From contig JANQLI010000102.1 in the NCBI GenBank assembly GCA_028280675.1, positions 1-28,893 on the forward strand: 28,893 bases of DNA, read 5' to 3'. Positions 1-8,179 of this stretch are shown piece by piece. Source of the DNA: Alphaproteobacteria bacterium (GTDB lineage Bacteria > Pseudomonadota > Alphaproteobacteria > SMXP01). Below the pieces are notes generated by a model. It had not been told where the DNA came from, did no database searches, and saw only the letters and a list, made by a program, of their open reading frames with translations. Position numbers and translations under genes: made by a program. Each line of letters starts with the position of its first letter. Position 1 is the stretch's first letter.

Positions 1-184
1 CATAGAACGCAAGCACCGTCATCACAACAAAGCCGACATAAAGATCAATGAGCATCACCAGACCCCACGGATCGGCGATCACCATTTGGACACTGGTCAT
101 CAAATCAGCCTGCGGCGATGCCCAAACGATGGCCGCGAAAAGACCCGCCGCTGCCGCTAACAAAATGACGCGCGTGAGTATCAT
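1..184 (-). CDS. Small membrane protein, DUF1475-like (3' end outside window)
   Basis: The first 61 codons of a minus-strand gene are visible; the rest lies before the window. The start ATG (182-184) has a strong AAGGAG ribosome site 8 bases upstream. The protein opens with a hydrophobic segment (about residues 4-22, rich in Leu, Ala and Ile). Around residues 37-61 a pattern ADPWG..MLIDLYVGF is followed by a second hydrophobic stretch. That pattern resembles the conserved DPW...TL.D.Y.GF motif of DUF1475-type small membrane proteins of unknown function. The family assignment is from memory of the motif and only moderately certain. It lies downstream of the HemF-like gene on the same strand, 117 bases away, so the two could be co-transcribed. 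Confidence 0.6.
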   Translation of the reverse strand, partial: MILTRVILLAAAAGLFAAIVWASPQADLMTSVQMVIADPWGLVMLIDLYVGFVVMTVLAFY

Positions 185-301
185 GCCTCGCTCCTTGTCG
201 ATGAGAAAGAGATACGCAATGCAGCAGGGTTTGGATGCCTGCAAACCCTGACACGTTGCGCCATTTGCCTCGCTTTCCTGTTACGCAACACAATAGGCGG
301 C

Positions 302-1267
302 CTAAAACTTGATCACTGGCGGCACATTGGCCATCGACCAAACCTCGAATGGCACCAGAGCGCTCGCGAAAGGATCAGAGAAGAGCTGATCAATCAGCCA
401 GCGTTTGCGCATCTCATCTTGCGCGGCAATATCGTCATCGGTGAAAGGATCGTTTTGACGCGCCTCGACAATATCCATATACGCATCCGTAAAACGCTTG
501 AATGTCTCCGAAACAAATGTGAATTGTTCATTAGGGTCTTTATAGGCAGGGCGGGCGTAAAAGCTTGCCCCGACACATGCCGGACGGCGGCGGAATTCAC
601 GGCGAATCTCTTCCGGATCGCCATCACAAATCAAATCGCGGTAAAAGGTCACATCCAGATCGCGCTCATCAAACGCCGCATCCATCACTTGTTTCAACTT
701 AGCAAGATCTTCGTCAATTTTCGTTCCTGGCATCACACCAAGCCACCCGCCAACTTGCGTCATACCATCAGGGTAATGCTGCACCACGATGGTGGCATGT
801 AACATGCCCACAAGCGGTGTTTTGGGATGAGCGTCAATGGAATAAAACCGCCCCCATAACAGCTCACCGGTGCCGCGTTGATCTATCTTGCCAACCGAAT
901 ACATGCGCCCAATTTTTTCCATCACAGGGCCGCGCGCCACTTTGATATTGTAATCGTAGGTGTTGGTGACAAAATCTTTTTCTTCGAGCACTTGCCCCCC
1001 ATTCATTGCTTCGGCCCGCGCGAAATAACGCGCATCCATTTCCGCCATGAACGTTTCCATGCGCGCGGACAACGCTTTTTGCGCATCGTCTAAACGTTCG
1101 AAATTCGCCGCCATGTCCTCGGCCGTGATCACCCTCTCGTTTTTTGGTGAAATGTCAGCTTCGGACGCGGTCTTGTGACCGCCCGCATGTGAGAGACTTG
1201 CCATCCCTGACACAACCATGACACTGACCGCCCATGCCGCAAACCGCACGCATACATGCCTAACCAT
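302..1267 (-). CDS. Exported, divergent coproporphyrinogen III oxidase (HemF)-family protein
   Basis: A 321-residue protein with a typical signal peptide (about 1-28, ending SLSHA). The mature part aligns by eye with HemF along its length. GPVMEK (113-118) matches the HemF G.VFEKAG motif. HPKTP (147-151) matches HPKNP. His157 falls on the HemF His before the FNYRYF strand. GGWLGVMP (173-180) matches WWFGGG.DLTP. The C-terminal EVWSMANVPP matches ESILMSLPP. However, the FFDD segment and the YDRG segment, which carry conserved Asp and Arg in HemF, read FYAR and SDPF here. True HemF is cytoplasmic and converts coproporphyrinogen III to protoporphyrinogen IX. This one is probably periplasmic and may bind rather than oxidise a tetrapyrrole. 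A GGAGG site lies 6 bases before the ATG. It is divergent from the dehalogenase-fold gene across 116 bases. Confidence 0.7.
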   Translation of the reverse strand: MVRHVCVRFAAWAVSVMVVSGMASLSHAGGHKTASEADISPKNERVITAEDMAANFERLDDAQKALSARMETFMAEMDARYFARAEAMNGGQVLEEKDFVTNTYDYNIKVARGPVMEKIGRMYSVGKIDQRGTGELLWGRFYSIDAHPKTPLVGMLHATIVVQHYPDGMTQVGGWLGVMPGTKIDEDLAKLKQVMDAAFDERDLDVTFYRDLICDGDPEEIRREFRRRPACVGASFYARPAYKDPNEQFTFVSETFKRFTDAYMDIVEARQNDPFTDDDIAAQDEMRKRWLIDQLFSDPFASALVPFEVWSMANVPPVIKF

Positions 1268-1383
1268 TATTTTCCTCCATCGTTTTTATCATCTTACCGC
1301 GCGTTCCCAAGACCAAGCAAGACTTGCCTTTAACCTGCGCATCCGGTCAAATGCGCCAGAGCGCAAGAAAGATCGACATATCC

Positions 1384-2805
1384 ATGGATATTCTACGAAC
1401 ACCTGACAATGCTTTTACCCTCCTACCGGATTTTCCATACCAGCCCCATTATCTTGAGATTGATGACCCAGACGTTGGATCTTTAAGGGTGCATTACATA
1501 GATGAAGGGCCGAAAGAGGCGCCGGTGATCCTCTGTCTTCACGGACAAGCAACGTGGTCGTATCTTTATCGGCATATGATTCCGCATTTTGCCGAAGCAG
1601 GGTATCGGGTTATTGTGCCCGATTATGTTGGCTTTGGGCGTTCGGATAAATTCGCTGATCACAATGCCTATTCCTCACAGCGATTTGTGGATTGGCTGGC
1701 GGCCACACTAAAAGGTTTAAACATAGAACAGGCGACAGGGTTTTTCTTTGATTGGGGCGGGATGTTTGGATTGCCGGTTGCAACCGATCATCCCAATATG
1801 TTCGACCGCTTGATCCTGCTCAACACAACGCTTCCGCGCGGCAATCAGATCTTTGCGAACATGTGGGTGCTAGGGTGGCGCGCCTATTGTTACCGCCAAA
1901 AAATCTTTCCGCAGGGAGAGATGGTCGCGAAGATGACACACTATGATGTCTCAGCAGAAACCATCACCGCCTTTGACGCACCTTATCCAGATGAAGGTTA
2001 TAAAAAGGGTCCCCTTTCCCTACCGAATTTAATCCCCGCATCGCCTTGGCACCAGGCGGTTGCGATGAATAAGCAGACGTGGCAGAAACTTGAAACATGG
2101 CGCAAACCCGTGCTGACCCTCTTTAGTGAGAGTCTGGCGAAACGCGGTCTCAATCCATCGGAATTTCAAAACCGCATACCGGGCGCAAGTGGACAGCCCC
2201 ATGAAACGATTCCAGATGCTGGCTTTTTTATAGTAGAAGATAAGCCACATCTTTTAGCTGACAAAACACTAACCTTTATTCACGCAACATCGCAAAGAGG
2301 AAGGCACATGTCCGATCAAGCACCAGGTGGGGCGCCTCAAGGAAGACCGCCCATGGAAAAGCCCCCATTCGACATTCCAAACCCACTTGCCGCTTCACGG
2401 CCGCTGACGGATGATGAGCAAATCATCCAAGACGCACTGAGCCGGTATGCCAAAGCCTTTATCGACAAATCCCATGACGACATCACGCAGGCTGTGACCG
2501 ATGACTTCACCCTTGTCCAAGGAGGCGGGGCCGAACTGACAGCCGCATGGAACAAACAAGAATTCGTCAACACGCAATTTAAGCATATGGTCGATATGTT
2601 TACGGGCGTGAAATACGACGCAGATGTGCTCAGTGGCCAAGTCGACGGCCATCATGCCACCGGCATGTTTCGCTTTGCCGCTGGCGGCAATATTCACGGC
2701 CGCGATGTTCTGATGGAAGGGATTGGCAGCGTGGTTTTAGTGAAAGACGGCGATGCATGGAGAATTAGCCATATGCATTCTTCCGCCCAATTGCACCGCA
2801 AATAA
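1384..2805 (+). CDS. Haloalkane-dehalogenase-fold protein lacking catalytic His, fused to SnoaL-like domain
   Basis: A 473-residue protein. Residues 1-308 match haloalkane dehalogenases of the DhlA subfamily: RTPD near the start, HGQATWSYLY (53-62), FFDWGG (121-126) with nucleophile Asp123 and halide-binding Trp124, and the cap motif APYPDEGY (199-206). Two catalytic positions are altered. The usual DAGHF reads DAGFF, so the general-base His is Phe281. The acid loop (F-S-D-x-D-P-type in relatives) reads FSESLAKRG without the Asp. Residues about 340-473 form a SnoaL/DUF4440-like alpha+beta domain. The ATG at 1384 was chosen because it aligns with the DhlA N-terminus; an upstream TTG at 1324 is possible. 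The IclR gene starts 5 bases after the stop. Ordinary dehalogenase activity is doubtful; covalent substrate capture or a non-enzymatic role is an inference. Confidence 0.8.
   Translation: MDILRTPDNAFTLLPDFPYQPHYLEIDDPDVGSLRVHYIDEGPKEAPVILCLHGQATWSYLYRHMIPHFAEAGYRVIVPDYVGFGRSDKFADHNAYSSQRFVDWLAATLKGLNIEQATGFFFDWGGMFGLPVATDHPNMFDRLILLNTTLPRGNQIFANMWVLGWRAYCYRQKIFPQGEMVAKMTHYDVSAETITAFDAPYPDEGYKKGPLSLPNLIPASPWHQAVAMNKQTWQKLETWRKPVLTLFSESLAKRGLNPSEFQNRIPGASGQPHETIPDAGFFIVEDKPHLLADKTLTFIHATSQRGRHMSDQAPGGAPQGRPPMEKPPFDIPNPLAASRPLTDDEQIIQDALSRYAKAFIDKSHDDITQAVTDDFTLVQGGGAELTAAWNKQEFVNTQFKHMVDMFTGVKYDADVLSGQVDGHHATGMFRFAAGGNIHGRDVLMEGIGSVVLVKDGDAWRISHMHSSAQLHRK
2295..2310 (+). promoter_or_regulatory. 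Internal ribosome site and ATG at the dehalogenase/SnoaL junction
   Basis: Inside the fused gene, AGAGGAAGG (2295-2303) lies 4 bases before an in-frame ATG (2308). This falls exactly where a dehalogenase of about 308 residues should end. The SnoaL-like part could therefore also be translated alone, as a protein of 165 residues. Two codons before the purine run a CAA codon (2293-2295) would need one base change to become TAA. The arrangement looks like two adjacent genes joined by loss of a stop. Confidence 0.5.
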
Positions 2806-2810
2806 GCGAG

Positions 2811-3587
2811 ATGGCGCCGCCCAGTGAAGTGCGCTCCGTTCAGCGCAGTTTAGTTATTCTTGAAATGCTGAATCAGCATAATGGCGCAGGGATCTCTGAC
2901 ATCATGCGCCATACGGGGCTTCCCAAAAGCACCTGTTATCGATTACTCGAAAACTTATGTACGGCAGGCTATCTCGCACGCGCGCAAGATGGGTCTGGCT
3001 ATTGGCTTACGGCGAAAGTGCAAAAGCTGAGCTATGGGTTTGAAGATGAGCGTTGGATACATGAAATTGTCGATCCGCTCTTGAAAGAACTTACGAACAA
3101 ATTTGTTTATCCCACTGCCCTCGCGACAATTTATGGCACGGCCATGATCATCCGCGCGAATACGGATGACATCAGTGACTTGTCACTGGATCGCTATCCC
3201 CCCGGCACGCCGATCCCTCTTTTCTTTAGCTCAAGCGGCTGGGTGCATCTTGCATATTGCAGCAAAGAACGGCGCGAAGCTTTGCTGAATATCTGCAAAC
3301 AATCGGACGATCCACTGCACCGCATCGCTCATGATGAAAAACTGATTGCATCGCAAATCAAACATGTGCGCTCACAAGGCTACGCCATTCAGCGGCGACA
3401 GCACACAGAGGAAAAAGGCAAGACCTCGACACTTTCTGTACCTATTTTGTCCGATCGCACGTTGATTGGGGCGTTGGTGGTGCGATATATAGACAGTGCG
3501 CACACGCCCGAAGACGCAATGGCAAAATTCTATGCGCCTTTAAAAGCAACGGCGCGCAAAATTGGCAAGTCCGTGCAGAGCCATTAG
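2811..3587 (+). CDS. IclR-family transcriptional regulator
   Basis: A 258-residue protein with the family layout. An N-terminal winged helix-turn-helix (about 8-75) contains VQRSLVILEML and the recognition region GLPKSTCYRLLENL. A C-terminal effector-binding domain (about 85-255) follows. The closest remembered relatives are MhpR-type activators of aromatic-acid pathways, but the ligand cannot be read from sequence. The gene begins 5 bases after the dehalogenase-SnoaL fusion and is probably in its operon. Its stop overlaps the converging transporter gene by 4 bases. IclR proteins usually act on neighbouring genes, so the fusion gene, the HemF-like gene and the transporter are the likely targets. 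Confidence 0.9.
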   Translation: MAPPSEVRSVQRSLVILEMLNQHNGAGISDIMRHTGLPKSTCYRLLENLCTAGYLARAQDGSGYWLTAKVQKLSYGFEDERWIHEIVDPLLKELTNKFVYPTALATIYGTAMIIRANTDDISDLSLDRYPPGTPIPLFFSSSGWVHLAYCSKERREALLNICKQSDDPLHRIAHDEKLIASQIKHVRSQGYAIQRRQHTEEKGKTSTLSVPILSDRTLIGALVVRYIDSAHTPEDAMAKFYAPLKATARKIGKSVQSH

Positions 3588-5017
3588 TTGGCCGCAGGTT
3601 TTTCCGGAGCTTGAGCTGAGGTATTGGTGACCTCAATCGCGCCACTTGCCGCGAGAGGCTCTTCTTCATCGCTTTCCACTTGCGGTTTCCATGGGCTGCC
3701 TTCGACAAAATCCCCCGGCGCCATGACACGAATGATTCCCGCGATCACGAAGAGAACGGCTTGGTAAGTCCCAGCAACAACAAATGGCGCCCACGGCCCC
3801 CAAGCATCGAAGATGATACCGCCGCCTTTTGAGAAAATCAAAATGCCAATGGCGCCGAACATACCGCTGAGCGCGATAATAGATCCACGCTCTTTGATTG
3901 GCGCTTCTTGTCCAATCAGTCCCAAGGAGGCTTGCAACATAAAGCTCGACCCCAAAGACAGAACAATAAAATAAGGCATCATCCAATAATCGAGCGGCGA
4001 GGTGATAATCCCCATAGAAGCATATCCGATGGATGCAAAAGCCAACGCCACCATAAAGGCGGTCACACGATTGACACGATCAATGAACCAGCCAAAAAAC
4101 GGATTGGCGATGAGACTCGCGAGGGACATAGCGGTTAAGATTAAACCAAAACGCGCCATCGCCCCGCCTGAATCCAAGCCATACGTACGGCCATCTTGGA
4201 TCGCCCATAAAGACAAGAAGAGGGCTTTAATCACCAAATCGGACCGCGCCGCAAAAGCGCCTGCATAGGCCAAACTGATGCGCGGATTTTTTGCTGACCG
4301 CAGACCTGCTTGCATTAATTCTTTAAATGTACTGCGGTCTTTCGGTTTAACAACTGTGCCACCTTTCAAGCCGAGTTGCGATAAAAGTGCTGTGATGATT
4401 CCGAGACAGGCCACCACAAGGAACATCACTTTGCCTGCTGACACGGAATCATACCCTTGCCCGATCAACACATTGGGGATCTGCGCGATCACGCCGGAGA
4501 TAAACATCACCCCGATGACATTGAGGGCGCTTGAAATACCGATCAGCTTGCCACGGGAGCGGTCTTGCGGATAATCATTTGTGATCGACGCCAGCATGGC
4601 CGATACGGACGCCATCCCCACCGCATAAAACATCCGGTAAAAGAGCAACTCACCGAGCGTTTCTGCAAAAGGATAAAGGCCATAGCCGATCCCCATCATC
4701 ACAATGCCAAACACCAATACGGGACGGCGGCCAATTCTGTCGGACAACACCCCAAAAGGAGTAATTAAAAAGATCGCGACAATCTCAGTCCAAAAGGCAA
4801 GCGTTCCCGCCGCATTGCCCTGTTCACCGCGAGACAACCCCAAATGCTCAGTCAGAATGTACCCTTGCAGGATACTCATCCCCGTGAGCATGCCAATGCA
4901 GATAAAGGCCGCGTAAAGCTTTGTGACCACATTCATAGGCGTGACACCAGGCATAAGATGAATGGGACCCAAACGTTCTGTTTTTGCGGCTTGTCCGGCC
5001 TGTGTTGATGCTGTCAT
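3584..5017 (-). CDS. Major facilitator superfamily transporter
   Basis: A 477-residue protein with about 12 hydrophobic segments. The MFS signature between helices 2 and 3 reads GVLSDRIGRRP (about 90-100), and a weaker copy GWFIDRVNRV occurs in the second half. The N-terminal about 30 residues and the acidic tail (SDEEEPL...) are cytoplasmic extensions. The substrate cannot be assigned; the family includes sugar, organic acid and drug:proton transporters. The stop overlaps the converging IclR gene by 4 bases. The promoter region (5018-5191) contains two perfect inverted repeats, which suggests regulation by a dimeric repressor or activator, possibly the adjacent IclR protein. Confidence 0.88.
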   Translation of the reverse strand: MTASTQAGQAAKTERLGPIHLMPGVTPMNVVTKLYAAFICIGMLTGMSILQGYILTEHLGLSRGEQGNAAGTLAFWTEIVAIFLITPFGVLSDRIGRRPVLVFGIVMMGIGYGLYPFAETLGELLFYRMFYAVGMASVSAMLASITNDYPQDRSRGKLIGISSALNVIGVMFISGVIAQIPNVLIGQGYDSVSAGKVMFLVVACLGIITALLSQLGLKGGTVVKPKDRSTFKELMQAGLRSAKNPRISLAYAGAFAARSDLVIKALFLSLWAIQDGRTYGLDSGGAMARFGLILTAMSLASLIANPFFGWFIDRVNRVTAFMVALAFASIGYASMGIITSPLDYWMMPYFIVLSLGSSFMLQASLGLIGQEAPIKERGSIIALSGMFGAIGILIFSKGGGIIFDAWGPWAPFVVAGTYQAVLFVIAGIIRVMAPGDFVEGSPWKPQVESDEEEPLAASGAIEVTNTSAQAPEKPAAN

Positions 5018-5103
5018 AGTGCCCTGCTCTATTTGTCTTTGCCTGAATTAGACCCGAACTCACCCAGCGAAGACAAGTCTTCGCCATTCTGAAGTGAAAC
5101 TAG

Positions 5104-5115
5104 CGCCAATTGGCG
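5104..5115. promoter_or_regulatory. Perfect 12-bp palindrome CGCCAATTGGCG upstream of MFS gene
   Basis: CGCCAATTGGCG is its own reverse complement and lies 87 bases upstream of the transporter start. Its position fits an operator in the promoter region. Which protein binds is unknown; the neighbouring IclR regulator is one candidate. Confidence 0.4.
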
Positions 5116-5140
5116 GGCAAAGAGAGTCAGGATATCTTGC

Positions 5141-5159
5141 GGTGCCATTTGGTGGCACC
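5141..5159. promoter_or_regulatory. 7+5+7 inverted repeat upstream of MFS gene
   Basis: GGTGCCA and TGGCACC flank a 5-base spacer (TTTGG). The repeat lies 26 bases upstream of the palindrome at 5104 in the transporter's transcription direction, and 33 bases beyond the stop of the sterol desaturase-like gene. No T-run follows on either strand, so it is more likely an operator than an intrinsic terminator. Confidence 0.4.
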
Positions 5160-5191
5160 TTCGAACCCATCAGATAAGTTATTCTATTCTC

Positions 5192-6034
5192 TTAGGAATC
5201 CATATCCGGCGCGGACGAAGCTGATGCCTCCCCCAAATTGCGAAACGGCTGCACCAAGAGGCGATCAAGACGCAATTCTTTTGCATCGCGCGCATAAGGG
5301 AGGCCAATTGTAATCCCATCATGCCCGGCTTCAGGCTGCGCCCGATACGTGCCGCATATCCGATCCCACCACGGCATATTAAAGCCAAAGTTGCTATGGG
5401 TTTCCCGTGGAATGACGGAATGATGGACACGATGCATATCAGGCGTCACCACAAAAAGACGGAGTACACGGTCTATCCGAACCGGAAGCATGATGTTCCC
5501 ATGATTGAACATTGCTGTCGCATTCAAAAGAATTTCGAAGATCAGAACCGCAACAGCAGCAGGCCCCAGCACGGTGACAACAGCCATCTTAATGAGCATC
5601 GACAGGATAATCTCAATAGGATGAAAGCGCGCTCCGGTGGTGACATCATAGTCAAGATCTGTGTGATGCATGCGGTGCAACCGCCACAAGACCGGCACAT
5701 GATGAAACATCACATGTTGCGCATAGATTGCAAAATCCAAGATCAAAATGGACAGGATGATCTCAACAGTGGACGGCAAGTGGAGCCAGTTAAACAGACC
5801 CCATCCGCGCGCCTCGCATTCCAGCGCCCATCCGACAGCGGCAATCGGGAAAAGCCACCGCAACAAAAAAGAATTGAACGCGGTGAGCAACACATTATGC
5901 GGCCAGCGTTGCACCCGTGTGTAGTTGAGACGCCGCCGCGACGCGACACGCTCCCAAAGCGCCACAAGGGTAAACACACTTAGAAAGAATCCGAGACGCC
6001 ATTGCGGCTCATTTTCTAATAAGACTGATTCCAT
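5192..6034 (-). CDS. Fatty acid hydroxylase/sterol desaturase superfamily membrane protein
   Basis: A 280-residue integral membrane protein with the di-iron histidine clusters of the superfamily: HVMFH (107-111), HRMHH (120-124), His138, His178, HRVHH (201-205) and His213. Hydrophobic segments lie at about 15-30, 52-72, 90-106, 143-172 and 185-197. Members insert oxygen into lipid C-H bonds (sterols, carotenoids, ceramides, alkylglycerols); the substrate here is not determined. The start ATG follows the glycerol kinase TAA with no spacing (TAAATG), so translation is probably coupled. The link to glycerol kinase could point to glycerol ether or glycerolipid turnover, but that is inference. A 220-codon frame on the opposite strand is its shadow. 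Confidence 0.88.
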   Translation of the reverse strand: MESVLLENEPQWRLGFFLSVFTLVALWERVASRRRLNYTRVQRWPHNVLLTAFNSFLLRWLFPIAAVGWALECEARGWGLFNWLHLPSTVEIILSILILDFAIYAQHVMFHHVPVLWRLHRMHHTDLDYDVTTGARFHPIEIILSMLIKMAVVTVLGPAAVAVLIFEILLNATAMFNHGNIMLPVRIDRVLRLFVVTPDMHRVHHSVIPRETHSNFGFNMPWWDRICGTYRAQPEAGHDGITIGLPYARDAKELRLDRLLVQPFRNLGEASASSAPDMDS

Positions 6035-7531
6035 TTAAGCCCCTTGTCCGTCTTTGACCAAAACACGGCGGACAGCATCTTCCCAACCATCATGCAAGGT
6101 TGCCATCTCTGCTTCATTGGCTTGAGGGGTAAAGATGCGGTCTTGACACCATAAAGAAGCAGCATCTTCAAGCGACGCGAACATGCCCAATTGATACGCG
6201 GCAAGCAAGACACACCCTAACGCCGTGGTTTCGGTCACACACGGCCGCTCAACATTGAGACGCGTGGTATCGGCTAAAAATTGCAACAACCAATCATTTA
6301 CCGCCATCCCGCCATCAACCCGCAACACGGCTGCATCAATATGTGTATCTTTCACCATGGCTTGCATCAGATCATGCGTTTGAAAACACACGGCTTCTAA
6401 CGCAGCGCGCACGATGTCTTCCGGCATCGTGTCACGGGTGAGACCCAAGATCGCACCGCGCGCATCGGGGTCCCAATGGGGCGCGCCAAGGCCCGTGAAT
6501 GCCGGAACAAAATAGACGCCGCGATTATTATCATACACTTGCGCCATCGTTTCCGTTTCGCGGGCATGCGAAAATAATTTCAAATTGTCACGCAACCACT
6601 GAATTGTTGTGCCTGCGTTAAAAATACTCCCTTCCAAAACATAAGATGTTTCGCCCTTCACCCGGTATCCGACACTGGTCAATAATCCATGTGTGGAACG
6701 CGCGGCGTCGGCCCCTGTGTTCATCAACAAGAAGCATCCCGTGCCATAAGTGCTTTTGATTGATCCCTTTTGAAAACATGCTTGCCCAACCAAAGCACTT
6801 TGTTGATCACCAATGGCGGCGCATATGGGAATGGTGTCGCCGAACAAAGCTGCATCCGTAACGCCAAAGTCATCGGCAGACTCTTTCACCTCTGGCATGG
6901 CTGATGCAGGAATCCCAAAAAGCGAAAGCAGGTCCGTATCCCAACACATGTCATAGGTATTATACAACATGGTGCGGCATGCATTGGTGGGATCGGTTGC
7001 GTGCACTTTCCCGCCAGTGAGACGCCAAATGAGGAATGTCTCAATTGTGCCAAAAAGCGCGGCGCCTTGCGCCGCTTTAGACTTGAGATCGGGATCATGA
7101 TCCAACAGCCATTTTGCTTTCGTGGCGGAAAAATATGAATCCAACACCAAGCCGGTTTTTGCCGTGATGGTTTCACCTTCACCCGCCGCAGCAAGCTCAC
7201 GGCAGAGATCCGCCCCGCGGCGGTCTTGCCACACTATGGCTGGTCCAAGCGGCGCTCCGGACTCCCGGTCCCAGAACAAACAGGTTTCGCGTTGATTGGT
7301 GATGCCTATGCCAGCGATGGCCGCAACACCGCCCGCTTCAGCAATCGCATCCCGGCATACGGTTAAGGTTGTCGCCCAGATTTCATCCGCATCATGCTCA
7401 ACCCAGCCATCGCGTGGAAAGTGCTGCGCAAATTCGAGCTGCGCTTGCGACACAATGCACCCTTTATCGTCAAAAACGATAGCCCTTGATGAGGTTGTTC
7501 CTTGATCAATCGCTAAGAGATACGCAGCCAT
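6035..7531 (-). CDS. glpK: Glycerol kinase
   Basis: A 498-residue FGGY-family kinase of normal length that makes glycerol 3-phosphate from glycerol and ATP in the cytoplasm. The N-terminal phosphate loop AIDQGTTSSRA is at residues 7-17. NQRET and WQDRR contribute the glycerol site. GDQQSALVGQ, the STYGTGCF phosphate region and the LRVDGGMAVNDWLLQ adenine-binding segment follow in the expected order. The partners usually found beside glpK (glpF, glpD, glpR) are absent. It sits between an exported unknown protein upstream (18 bases) and a sterol desaturase-like gene downstream (0 bases). The ribosome site is weak, which fits translation within an operon. Confidence 0.96.
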   Translation of the reverse strand: MAAYLLAIDQGTTSSRAIVFDDKGCIVSQAQLEFAQHFPRDGWVEHDADEIWATTLTVCRDAIAEAGGVAAIAGIGITNQRETCLFWDRESGAPLGPAIVWQDRRGADLCRELAAAGEGETITAKTGLVLDSYFSATKAKWLLDHDPDLKSKAAQGAALFGTIETFLIWRLTGGKVHATDPTNACRTMLYNTYDMCWDTDLLSLFGIPASAMPEVKESADDFGVTDAALFGDTIPICAAIGDQQSALVGQACFQKGSIKSTYGTGCFLLMNTGADAARSTHGLLTSVGYRVKGETSYVLEGSIFNAGTTIQWLRDNLKLFSHARETETMAQVYDNNRGVYFVPAFTGLGAPHWDPDARGAILGLTRDTMPEDIVRAALEAVCFQTHDLMQAMVKDTHIDAAVLRVDGGMAVNDWLLQFLADTTRLNVERPCVTETTALGCVLLAAYQLGMFASLEDAASLWCQDRIFTPQANEAEMATLHDGWEDAVRRVLVKDGQGA

Positions 7532-7549
7532 TACCGCCGACCCTGCCTT

Positions 7550-8080
7550 TTATTGTCCATCATAGGATTCTTGGTAGGTCTCGTGGCGCTCACGCAAAGA
7601 CGCCCAAGTAATGTCGGGGAGCAAAGATTTGATCAATGTGTAGAATTCACGCACACCCTCTTCATCAATAGCAAAGGTCGGTATATCGTAACGTGCGCCG
7701 CCATAGTCCATATCCAAACTGGACAGCGACCCACCGACCGACATCGTCATGCCCGGCGCTGGCCAGACAAGGCGCGCCAATTCATGCTCAGCAATCATCG
7801 CCTCCAAAGCTTGCCATTGATCTACAGGAAAAGAGACGTCTTCCGTCCATTCCGGTGTGCCTGGACCAGGATAATCCGGCCAAAAGGTGATGCGCCCAGC
7901 ACCATCCGCAGACAGAGAAATCTTATATGCATAATGATTGGGGGGCGGCAGACTGCCTTCTTGCCAATGAAAGGTCAGACGTTCAAGTTGAGAGTCGTTT
8001 TTTGGGGCGGATGACATCGCAGAAAACCCAAGCAACAGACACAGAGCGAGTATCGATCTCAATACATAGTGACGCATCAT
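7550..8080 (-). CDS. Exported protein of unknown function
   Basis: A 176-residue protein that I do not recognise. The start was placed at the first of two tandem ATGs (8078-8080) because AAGAAGG lies just upstream and a signal peptide follows directly (about residues 1-22, ending near MSSA). A longer frame adding 29 residues is open upstream but has no such signal. The mature part is rich in Trp, Tyr and acidic residues, for example ITFWPDYPGPGTPEWTEDV, and has no cysteine pair or metal motif that I can see. It precedes glpK by 18 bases on the same strand and probably shares its transcript. Confidence 0.7.
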   Translation of the reverse strand: MMRHYVLRSILALCLLLGFSAMSSAPKNDSQLERLTFHWQEGSLPPPNHYAYKISLSADGAGRITFWPDYPGPGTPEWTEDVSFPVDQWQALEAMIAEHELARLVWPAPGMTMSVGGSLSSLDMDYGGARYDIPTFAIDEEGVREFYTLIKSLLPDITWASLRERHETYQESYDGQ

Positions 8081-8179
8081 GCACCTTCTTAGATTGATTA
8101 TGCCTTGACACGCCAAAGTGTGACATCCTGGGATGCTTGGACGCAAGAAGAATTGCCAATGCGGCAAAAGCCCGTGCCG

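Noticed and set aside
1324..1383. Upstream TTG start adding 20 residues to the dehalogenase fusion
   Set aside because: The ATG at 1384 aligns with the start of characterised DhlA-type enzymes.
5321..5983. 220-codon frame on the plus strand
   Set aside because: It is antisense to the sterol desaturase-like gene, whose His motifs are intact; the composition is that of a shadow frame.
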